Source: Tautonia plasticadhaerens
Lineage (GTDB): Bacteria > Planctomycetota > Planctomycetia > Isosphaerales > Isosphaeraceae
Direction: 5' to 3'
NCBI RefSeq assembly: GCF_007752535.1
Contig: NZ_CP036426.1
Coordinates: forward strand, 2,666,001-2,730,000
DNA length: 64,000 nt
In this document: piece after piece, positions 18,001 through 24,015 of the stretch
Layout of the letters: the number at the start of each line of letters is the position of its first letter
How positions within the stretch are numbered: position 1 is the first letter of the stretch
The notes under the pieces: model-generated
What the model was told of the DNA's origin: nothing
The model's input: only the letters and a program-made list of their open reading frames with translations
Databases searched by the model: none
Position numbers and translations under genes: made by a program

Positions 18001-18830
18001 AACCGGGGATGGGCCGGGTAGGTGGTCCACTCCGAATGGTCGTCCTCGAAGTTGCCGTAGGAGAACGCGTGTTCGCCGGTGGCTTGGTGGAAGCCGTCGG
18101 CGACGGCGGGGAGGAATTGGTACCGGGAGAACGCGAGCACCTCGGGGTGGGTCGCCGGGTTCTTGGGGCCGTCGTAGGTGATCAGGTAGCGGTGGGCCGA
18201 GCCGTTGGTGGTGTGGGTGTCGAGGAACAGGTGGGGGTCCCACGCATCGAGGAACCGGACGAGTCCCCGGGTCTCGGGGGCGCTCAGCGCGACGAAGTCG
18301 CGGTTCAGGTCGAGCCCCTGGGCGTTCTGCCGTTCCCCCATGCCGTCCTCGGGCCCGAGCTGGCCGGGGCGGTTGTCGGGCGCGATCCGCTCGGCGCCGT
18401 CGGCGTTGAAAAGCGGGGCGACGCAGAGGATTATGTCGTCGAGCAGCGGGTGATCGGGCCGGTCGGTCAGCTCCCGGACGAGCATCGGGAGCGCCTCCTT
18501 GCCGCAGACCTCTCCCCCGTGAATCGAGCCGATCGCCAGCACGACCAATTTGCCCGACGCCCGGGCCTCCTCGGCCGAGGCGACCGGCGGGTCGCTGACG
18601 ATCAGCAGCGGGATCGACCGGCCCTCGGCGGTCGTCCCCAGGGAGTCGAGCCGCACCAGCTCGGAGCGGTCGTCGAGCCGTCGGCAGAGGTCGACCGTCT
18701 CGTCATAGGTCGCGGTCGCGGTGTAGCCGCTCCGCTCGGCGACGGTGCGGAGGTCGTCCGCGGCGGCGGCCGGCGCCGCCACGATCGACAGCATCAGCAG
18801 CGAGGCGACGGTCCGGGGGCGCATTCGCAT
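15048..18830 (-). CDS. Fusion of M14 zinc carboxypeptidase and S9 (dipeptidyl-peptidase-IV type) serine peptidase
   Basis: This encodes 1260 residues in one uninterrupted frame. GAGG precedes ATG 18830, and residues 1-24 form a signal peptide. Residues 35-330 are an M14 domain: zinc ligands His104 and Glu107 (SIHGGE), LDLNRD at 173-178, third ligand His206 (DTHTTN), and catalytic Glu293 (LLSEAYAY). After a linker (about 500-545), residues 550-1235 form an S9 enzyme: a beta-propeller with the Glu711-Glu712 pair typical of DPP-IV, then an alpha/beta hydrolase with Ser1112 (GHSYGG), Asp about 1187 (HGAKDD) and His1218 (SRHG). All catalytic residues of both peptidases are present. Together they could trim peptides from both ends outside the cytoplasm. 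It is the last gene of a leftward operon. Confidence 0.92.
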   Translation of the reverse strand: MRMRPRTVASLLMLSIVAAPAAAADDLRTVAERSGYTATATYDETVDLCRRLDDRSELVRLDSLGTTAEGRSIPLLIVSDPPVASAEEARASGKLVVLAIGSIHGGEVCGKEALPMLVRELTDRPDHPLLDDIILCVAPLFNADGAERIAPDNRPGQLGPEDGMGERQNAQGLDLNRDFVALSAPETRGLVRFLDAWDPHLFLDTHTTNGSAHRYLITYDGPKNPATHPEVLAFSRYQFLPAVADGFHQATGEHAFSYGNFEDDHSEWTTYPAHPRFGTTYAGLRNRLSLLSEAYAYASFEDRVNGTRAFVRSALDVAASRKEEICSLLDRARSETIAADGAEVAIRSEARPFDVPVTILGFEETTGATPSESVAVGVPKDYTVSLVHRFEPTLAVARPFAYVIPPGHDGAVDTLRRHGIALEHVREDVQVDAEIYRLDEVRRRRGGYVGPASVEAEASARQESYRVEAGSVLVRTSQPMGTLATYLLEPGSDDNLMTHGLLADGIEAGDDFPAVRLVEQVALLTRPIPPIDEDEDSGEKEPITFDLLDGRDAPDFGGRPSSVRWLDDGHFLQTRDGRPMKVEAATGEAEPYLDPEPIAEALATLPTIGPEDADRLARRAIAGPDPTDSGALVEHGEDLYYVALDGSKALRLTSAPGEEELPEFSPDGRFVAFVRANDLYVVDVETATERALTTGGTDLVRNGKAVWVYFEELFGRSWKAFWWSPDGEHLAFLRLDDRPLDAHTVLDDTGPRRAVEETPYPFAGDPNPKVAMAVVPSAGGEPRFADLSNYLDGSFLISHVGWLPDGGAALCYVQDRTQTWLDVLRVPTSGGPPETLFRETTEAWVESPGAPTFLPDGSFLWPSERDGWKHLYHYSADGELLKQLTMGEWEVRSVEHLDPEGRAVYVTGTLDSHVAENLYRVSIDDLCVDRLTKEDGDHSVSIAPDGTHFIDTWSSVTTPPKVALRSTADGSIVRIIDDNPLPDLEKYTFGPRELVRIETPDGFTLEGELILPPDLDESKRYPVWFQTYGGPHYPTIRDSWAGARATDQALAQEGFIVFRADPRSASGKGAVSAWSAYKRLGIQELEDIETAIDWLKERPYVDPDRIGMTGHSYGGFMTAFALTHSDRFACGIAGAPVTDWRNYDSIYTERYMLTPQENPEGYASTSVVGAAGDLHGRLLIVHGAKDDNVSLRNTYQLIHNLQQAGKPFELMVYPESRHGISSDHYADLRLDFIRRTLGGGPRDRSSAEEAEPAAAAGSGR

Positions 18831-18893
18831 GTGAATCCTCAAATGGGTGAGGGCGAGCGGGACGGATTCGGGCGGAGGGGAGAGGTGGCAACC

Positions 18894-18917
18894 CCCTCCC
18901 CGGCGATTCGGGGAGGG
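18894..18917. repeat. REP-like palindrome between operon genes
   Basis: CCCTCCCCG and its complement form a 9-bp stem in the 116 bp between the DUF1080 stop and the peptidase start. It belongs to the same CCTCCCCG palindrome style as 13306-13331 and 22825-22848. It could attenuate expression of the downstream peptidase. Confidence 0.4.
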
Positions 18918-18946
18918 AGGAGGGTTCGGCCGGGAGGCCGGTCGGG

Positions 18947-19642
18947 TCAGTCGAGTTCCTTGATGAAGAGATTCTTCCAGCGCACCTCGGCCGGGCTCTC
19001 GCCGTCGAAGGAGTGGACCTGGAGGCCGATGAAGCCCTCGGCGGTCATGCCGTCGGTCAGGTCGGCGACGGGATACCCGTTGACGAAGGTCCGGATGTGG
19101 TCCCCCTCGCAGACGACGACGTAGCTGTTCCACTCCCCGGGGCGGAAGGCGCCCCGCTCGACCTGGTTGGTCCGCTCAGTGGAGAGCCATCCTCGGCGTG
19201 ACTCGTCGTAGACGTAGCCCGAGTCGCCGTCGGAGTCGATCTCGACCTGGTAGCCGTGCACGCGGCCGTCCCGGTAGTCGGGGGTGCTCAGGCTGCGGAT
19301 CTGGACGCCGGAGTTGAGCCGGGGGTCGACCTTCACCTGGAACATGAGGAGGAAGTCGCCGTAGTCGCGGTCGGTGCAGAGGAACGAATTCGGGCTCCCC
19401 TCGGCCGTGGTGCCGACGACGCAGTCGTCCTCGACCCGGTAGTCGGCAGTGCCATTTTTCTGGACCCAGCCGGAGAGGTCCTCGCCGTTGAACAACGGGC
19501 GGAGGCCCTGGGTCTCCTGGGGTGCCGGGACCAGCAGGGCGAGCCCCGTGGCGCCCGTCCGGACCCGGACGGGGCGGGCGGCCTCCTCCTGGGCGGCGGC
19601 GGCGAGCAGCGGGAAGGCGAGCAGGGCGAGGGGGAGATGCAT
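18947..19642 (-). CDS. DUF1080 (3-keto-disaccharide hydrolase fold) secreted protein
   Basis: This encodes 231 residues. ATG 19642 has GAGG 9 nt upstream, and a signal peptide follows (LALLAFPLLAAAAQ). The DUF1080 concanavalin-like pattern is clear: GLRPLFNGEDLSGW, YGDFLLMFQVKVDPRLNSGVQIR, HGYQVEID, then EWNSYVVVCEGDHIRTFVNG and IGLQVHS. Proteins of this family bind or hydrolyse sugars in the periplasm of planctomycetes and Bacteroidetes. Only 28 bp separate it from the UPF0210 gene upstream, so it belongs to the same operon. Confidence 0.9.
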   Translation of the reverse strand: MHLPLALLAFPLLAAAAQEEAARPVRVRTGATGLALLVPAPQETQGLRPLFNGEDLSGWVQKNGTADYRVEDDCVVGTTAEGSPNSFLCTDRDYGDFLLMFQVKVDPRLNSGVQIRSLSTPDYRDGRVHGYQVEIDSDGDSGYVYDESRRGWLSTERTNQVERGAFRPGEWNSYVVVCEGDHIRTFVNGYPVADLTDGMTAEGFIGLQVHSFDGESPAEVRWKNLFIKELD

Positions 19643-19670
19643 CGGCGGATTCCTCAAGGTCGAGAGGCGT

Positions 19671-21047
19671 TCAATTCCTCAAACTCGACAGCGGCGCCGG
19701 GATCCGGCCGCCGTGGCGGACGAACGCCGTGCTGCCCCCGGCGGCGTGGATGGGCAGGATGTCCATCTCGCCGAAGAGGCCGCCGAAGACGGCCCGCTCG
19801 CCGGCCGCCTTTCCGGGCACGGGGATGACCCGGACGGCGGTGGTCTTGTGGTTGATCACGCCGATGGCGACCTCGTCGGCGATCAGGGCGGCCAGGGTCT
19901 CGGGGTCGGTGTCGCCGGGCACGGCGATCATGTCCAGCCCCACGGAGCAGACGGCCGTCATCGCCTCCAGCTTCGCCAGGGTGAGGTCGCCGCAGGCGAC
20001 GGCCGCGGCCAGCGCCGCGTCCTCGCTGACGGCGACGAACGCGCCCGAGAGCCCGCCGACGCTGGAGCTGGCGAACGAGCCGCCCTTCTTCACCGCGTCA
20101 TTCAGCAGGGCCAGCGCGGCGGTCGAGCCGGGGGCCCCCAGGCGTTCCACCCCCATCGCCTGGAGGATCTCGCCGACGGAGTCCCCCACCTGGGGCGTGG
20201 GGGCCAGCGACAGATCCACGATCCCGAAGGCGACGCCCAGCCGGGCCGCCACCTCCCGGCCGATCAGCTCGCCGACCCGGGTGACCCGGAAGGCGGTGCT
20301 CTTGATCTCCTCGGCGATCTCGCCGAGGGTCGGCCGGACGGCGGCGGACTTGACCAGGTCCTCGACGGCGGCCTTCACCACGCCGGGGCCCGAGACGCCG
20401 ATGTTGATGACGCAGTCGGGCTCCCCCGCGCCGTGGAAGGCGCCGGCCATGAAGGGGTTGTCGGTCGGGGCGTTGCCGAAGATGACGAGCTTGGCGCAGC
20501 CGAAGCCGTCGTGCGACCGGGTCCGCTCGGCGGTGTCCTTCAGGATGCGGCCCAGCAGGGCGATGGCGTCCATGTTGATGCCCGCCGCCGTGGTGCCGAC
20601 GTTGACCGACGAGCAGACCCGCTGCGTGGTCGAGAGCACCTCGGGCAGCGCCTCGATGAGCCGCTTCTCCGACTCGGTCCAGCCCTTCTGGACCTGCGCC
20701 GTGAAGCCGCCGATGAGATCCACGCCCACCTCGGCGGCGGTGGCGTCCATCGCCCGGGCGACGGCCAGCAGGCCCTCGGCGTCGTGGCCGGCGGCCACGG
20801 AGGCGATCGGGCTGACGGCGATCCGCCGGTTGACGATCGGGATGCCGTAGCGCCCCTGCACCTCCTGGCAGACCTCCCGGAGGCGCCCGGCGTAGTGGAT
20901 CAGGCGGTGGCGGACCCGGTCGCAGAGCGTCGCGACGTCGGGGGACGCACAGCTGTGCAAGTCGATCCCCATCGTCACGGTGCGGACGTCGAGCTTGTAG
21001 TGCCGGACCATCCCCAGCGTGGCCAGCACGTCCTCAGTGCGGTACAA
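19671..21047 (-). CDS. UPF0210 / PFL-family (DUF711) protein
   Basis: This encodes 458 residues. The frame starts at TTG 21047 with GGGAG 8 nt upstream. Beginning here gives MYRTEDVLATLGMVRHYKLDVRTVTMGIDL, matching the usual N-terminus of this family. Conserved blocks include INMDAIALLGRILKD, GVSGPGVVKAAVE and the Gly-rich VKKGGSFASSSVGGLSGAFVAVSED. UPF0210 proteins look related to glycyl-radical (pyruvate-formate-lyase-like) folds but have no known reaction. The start overlaps the ACT-domain gene by 14 bp, a pairing that is conserved across bacteria (UPF0237 with UPF0210). Confidence 0.92.
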   Translation of the reverse strand: MYRTEDVLATLGMVRHYKLDVRTVTMGIDLHSCASPDVATLCDRVRHRLIHYAGRLREVCQEVQGRYGIPIVNRRIAVSPIASVAAGHDAEGLLAVARAMDATAAEVGVDLIGGFTAQVQKGWTESEKRLIEALPEVLSTTQRVCSSVNVGTTAAGINMDAIALLGRILKDTAERTRSHDGFGCAKLVIFGNAPTDNPFMAGAFHGAGEPDCVINIGVSGPGVVKAAVEDLVKSAAVRPTLGEIAEEIKSTAFRVTRVGELIGREVAARLGVAFGIVDLSLAPTPQVGDSVGEILQAMGVERLGAPGSTAALALLNDAVKKGGSFASSSVGGLSGAFVAVSEDAALAAAVACGDLTLAKLEAMTAVCSVGLDMIAVPGDTDPETLAALIADEVAIGVINHKTTAVRVIPVPGKAAGERAVFGGLFGEMDILPIHAAGGSTAFVRHGGRIPAPLSSLRN

Positions 21048-21633
21048 CGACGTCGCTCCCCTCGGGGTTACGGGCGGAGCCGACCCGGACGGGGCGCGGC
21101 TCGTTGGTGGCGAGGAAGATGTCCTCGTGCTGGACGTAGGCCTCCAGGCCCAGTTCGGCGCCGAACTGCTCCAGCTCGGCCCTCAGCTCGGCCGGCTTCA
21201 GGTCGGGGGGCAGGAAAGCCTCCATGACCAGGCTGAACCGGGGGCCCTCGGTCCGGGCGTGCAGGTCGACGATGTTCACCCCGCGCCGGGAGAGGCTGCC
21301 GGCGATCCGGTGGATGTTCCCCGGCTTGTCCTCCCCCAGCACGGTGAGGATGAACTTGTCCCCCCCCGGCACGGGGTCGACGTGCCGGCCCTCGTCGGGC
21401 AGGACGGCGACGTTCAGGTCGAACCGCTCCCCCCGGGTGGCGACCGCCTCCCGGATGGCCTTGGGATCCCGGGGGCCGTCGAACTCGACGGCGAGGATGA
21501 TCGTGAAGTAACCCCTCAGGACCGTCTGGCTGAGTTCCTTGATGTTCCCGCCCCGCTCCGAGATCGCCCCGGTGACCGCGTGGACGATCCCCACGCGGTC
21601 GGCGGCGGTGACCGTCACGATATACGTGTGCAT
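21034..21633 (-). CDS. Two-ACT-domain regulator (UPF0237 / GcvR-like)
   Basis: This encodes 199 residues. GGGAG lies 4-5 nt before ATG 21633. The first ACT domain covers residues 1-85 (YIVTVTAADRVGIVHAVTGAI...ISERGGNI). The second covers about 90-175 (FILTVLGEDKPGNIHRIAGSLS...VNIVDLHAR). ACT domains bind amino acids. Tandem copies without an enzyme resemble GcvR and the UPF0237 proteins that accompany UPF0210. The start of the UPF0210 gene overlaps its end, implying coupled translation and a shared task. Sensing an amino acid is inferred, not shown. Confidence 0.9.
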   Translation of the reverse strand: MHTYIVTVTAADRVGIVHAVTGAISERGGNIKELSQTVLRGYFTIILAVEFDGPRDPKAIREAVATRGERFDLNVAVLPDEGRHVDPVPGGDKFILTVLGEDKPGNIHRIAGSLSRRGVNIVDLHARTEGPRFSLVMEAFLPPDLKPAELRAELEQFGAELGLEAYVQHEDIFLATNEPRPVRVGSARNPEGSDVVVPH

Positions 21634-21696
21634 GTGGCTCCCATCTGGATGTCCGTCCTCGTCAACACGGCGGCCGTGGTCGATGGTCCCGAGGTC

Positions 21697-21926
21697 TCAG
21701 GCGTCGGCCGCTTCGTCGTCGTGCTCGGGCGTCTCGGCCCGGGAACCCCCGGCCGCCTCGACGATTGCGGGTCCCCGTGGCGGAGGCTCCCGGCGATGGG
21801 GACGCCCGCGGACGCGATGCCCCGGCGGATCGAAGCCTGGGAGCCTTCTGTGACGCAAAGGACCAGGCCCATGCGGGACATGATCAACGGATCGATTCCC
21901 GTGGTCGAGGTCCGGTGGATCTTCAT
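21697..21926 (-). pseudogene. Candidate small coding region, possibly frameshifted
   Basis: This fills the 366-bp gap upstream of the ACT gene. ATG 21926 has GGAAGG 5 nt upstream. The first 47 codons (MKIHRTSTTGIDPLIMSRMG... to about GVPIAG) have the GC-rich third positions of a real gene. After about 21785 that frame loses coding character. The frame shifted by one base then looks coding (PAIVEAAGG...ETPEHDDEAADA) and stops at 21697. The unshifted frame instead runs to 21615 and overlaps the ACT start. Either a single-base indel broke a ~75-residue gene, or one frame is a coincidence. No family was recognised. Confidence 0.35.
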
Positions 21927-21999
21927 GGGGTCCTTCCGCCGCCATCCGGCATCCGCCGAGGATCGATCGGCCGAGGGCCCCGGCGACACGAGCGCCGGC

Positions 22000-22482
22000 T
22001 CAGGCCACCCGCTGCGGGTCCTCGGCCCCGACGCCCGCCCCATCCAGCTCCTCGGCCCCGGCCCCGGGGCCGAAGCGGTCGGCCCGGCAGGCGGACGCCA
22101 TCGCGAACCAGCCGGCGATGAGCGCGAGGCCGCCGATCGGGGCGATCATCCCCAGCCAGTCGGCCGTGCCCCCGGCGAGCACCAGCAGGTACAGGCTGCC
22201 CGGGAAGACGATCGACCCCACCAGGAACAGCCAGCCCGAGGCCGACAGCGCCCGGGACGCCCCCGACGCCGACCCGGAGCCGAGCCCGGTCCGCATCGCC
22301 AGCAGGCCGACGGCGATCAGGGCGAAGGCGTGGTACATCTGGTACCTGACGCCGACCTCGAACGTCTCCAGGTCGCCCGGCTCGACCTTCCCCTCCAGGC
22401 CGTGCGCCCCGAACGTCCCGGCGACCACCGCCAGCCCGCCCAGGATCGCCCCGACTCGGACCCAGGCCGCTCCGCCCATCAT
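22000..22482 (-). CDS. DUF423 membrane protein
   Basis: This encodes 160 residues with four hydrophobic segments. The family signature near the N-terminus (GGLAVVAGTFGAHGLEGKV) and the middle block (VRYQMYHAFALIAVGLLA) are typical of DUF423. So is the late WLGMIAPIGGLALIAGW. AAGGGG precedes the double ATG at 22482/22479. These proteins are found widely in bacterial inner membranes and their role is unknown. The C-terminus ends in a short hydrophilic tail, longer than usual. Confidence 0.9.
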   Translation of the reverse strand: MMGGAAWVRVGAILGGLAVVAGTFGAHGLEGKVEPGDLETFEVGVRYQMYHAFALIAVGLLAMRTGLGSGSASGASRALSASGWLFLVGSIVFPGSLYLLVLAGGTADWLGMIAPIGGLALIAGWFAMASACRADRFGPGAGAEELDGAGVGAEDPQRVA

Positions 22483-22890
22483 CGCCCCTTCCTGACCCAG
22501 CTCCGGATCGGCTCGCCCCCGGCGGGGGGACCGGGGCGGCAGCCAGTCGCCGCGCCTCCCGATCTCCGCATCCCGCCCGACCCGATCATTGTCGCCTCCC
22601 GGGCCCCGGCGCTCAACAGTTCCTGGGAGGGATCGACGACCGTCGCCGGATGCCTCGTGGCATCGGCCACCCGCCTACCGGTGCATCCGGGAAGATCCCC
22701 CGACGCGTTTGGAGGTACCCGACCCCCGCCACCGCGTGCGAGAGCGCGGATGGTCGGAGGCCGGGTGGGGAGGGCTCGGACGGGGCGCAAGGCGTGGCGA
22801 TCGCTCGAAGGCCCCTCGCCCCGGCCTCTCCCCGCTCGCGGGGAGAGGGGGACGGTTCCGGTCTGCCGACGAATGAGGCGGATCGACCGC
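22483..22890. other. Intergenic stretch with one palindrome
   Basis: There is no convincing gene in these 408 bp between DUF423 and the coiled-coil gene. The ORFs that cross it have random composition. It holds the REP-like hairpin at 22825-22848. Confidence 0.5.
22825..22848. repeat. REP-like palindrome (CCTCTCCCCG family)
   Basis: CCTCTCCCCG and CGGGGAGAGG form a perfect 10-bp stem 43 bp downstream of the stop of the leftward coiled-coil operon. It lacks a T-run, but it may stabilise or end that transcript. Confidence 0.5.
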
Positions 22891-24015
22891 TTACTGTCCC
22901 GACGACCGGGAGCCGTTCGGCCCACCCCGGATCGGCATCCCCTCGGGCAGCGGGCGGGCGGCCACGGTGAAGCCGAGGCGGTGCAGGGCGTCCCAGAGGC
23001 GGCGGTACATGGGGAAGCCGTCGGGGTAGACCCAGAGGGTGATCGTGGTCCGGGACGGGTTCAGGCGGTGGATCACCCGGCCGACCTCCGAGACGGGGGA
23101 GAAGGCCAGATCGAAGGTCTCCCCTCGCATTTCGCCCGCCGGGACGACCTCGAACCCTTGCAGCCCGATCGAGGCGGCCAGGCCCGGCCCCCTCAGGTCG
23201 GGGACCAGGCCGATCCCCGTCGGGCCGACCTGGTAGTCGAGCGAGAACGAGCCGACCGGCCCGACGCTGCCGGAGGCGGTCCTCGCGGTCGGCCCGGACA
23301 TCCGCAGGCGGAGCCTCGCGTCGGCCTGGGCCTTCTCCAGCAGGCGGTCGAGGTCGACGAAGGCGACCCGGTCGGCCCGGACCTCGAAGTGGAATTCCTC
23401 GCCGTCCACCATCCGGGCGACGGGGCTCCGGCTGGTGTTCAGGGCCTCCCTCGGCCGGGGTGCGGCCTCGATCTCGGCGATCACCCGGGAGAGCTGGTCG
23501 CGCTGGGCCTGCAAGGCGAGGACGTCCGCCTTCGCCCCCTCCAGCCGTTCGGCGGCGTCGGCCAGCCGTCGGGCCGACTCCTCCGCCGATCGCCCGGCGG
23601 CCAGCTCCCGGAGCTCGACCTCCTGCAAGGCGGCGTCGAGTTCGGACTCCTGCCGCTCGGCCTCCCGGAGCGACTCCCGGACCGCCTCCAGCTCGGCCCC
23701 GGCCGCCGCCAGCAGGGCCGGGTCGGGGCCGGTCGGTCTCGGCGAGACCGGCTCGGGCTCGGGCTCCGGGTCGGGCATCGCCTCGGGGGGGAGGGGATCG
23801 TCGATGACGGGCCCGGCGACCGTCGGCGTCTCCGCCTCGATCTCGACCGCCGCCTCGGCGGTCGGGCTCGGCTCGGCGGGCGTCGAGAGAAACAGCCGGG
23901 CGCCGACCGCCGAGAGCAGCACCAGCAGCCCGAACGCCTCGGCGACCACCCGGGAGATCGGTCGAGGGTTCGCGGGCCGGGCTCGAACGGGATCTTGGGT
24001 CTGTGCGGTGGTCAT
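22891..24015 (-). CDS. Single-span membrane protein with coiled coil and a repeated C-terminal module (second of a coupled pair)
   Basis: This encodes 374 residues. ATG 24015 shares its A with the TGA of the upstream gene (TGATG), so translation is coupled. A transmembrane segment (about residues 24-44) is followed by an acidic/Pro-rich stretch and a coiled coil (about 100-190, heptad-like Ala/Glu/Leu). The last 60 residues contain TTITLWVYPDGFPMYRRLWDALHRLGF. This same module (hydrophobic strand, PDG, aromatic-rich helix, Gly) appears twice in the upstream partner. The topology resembles MotB/ExbD-type envelope proteins, but no peptidoglycan-binding motif is seen. Function is unknown. Confidence 0.8.
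   Translation of the reverse strand: MTTAQTQDPVRARPANPRPISRVVAEAFGLLVLLSAVGARLFLSTPAEPSPTAEAAVEIEAETPTVAGPVIDDPLPPEAMPDPEPEPEPVSPRPTGPDPALLAAAGAELEAVRESLREAERQESELDAALQEVELRELAAGRSAEESARRLADAAERLEGAKADVLALQAQRDQLSRVIAEIEAAPRPREALNTSRSPVARMVDGEEFHFEVRADRVAFVDLDRLLEKAQADARLRLRMSGPTARTASGSVGPVGSFSLDYQVGPTGIGLVPDLRGPGLAASIGLQGFEVVPAGEMRGETFDLAFSPVSEVGRVIHRLNPSRTTITLWVYPDGFPMYRRLWDALHRLGFTVAARPLPEGMPIRGGPNGSRSSGQ

Noticed and set aside
15234-19124. 1296-residue plus-strand open frame
   Set aside because: It mirrors the M14-S9 gene. Its composition (Val/Gly/Arg/Asp) has no domain, while the minus strand shows complete catalytic sets.
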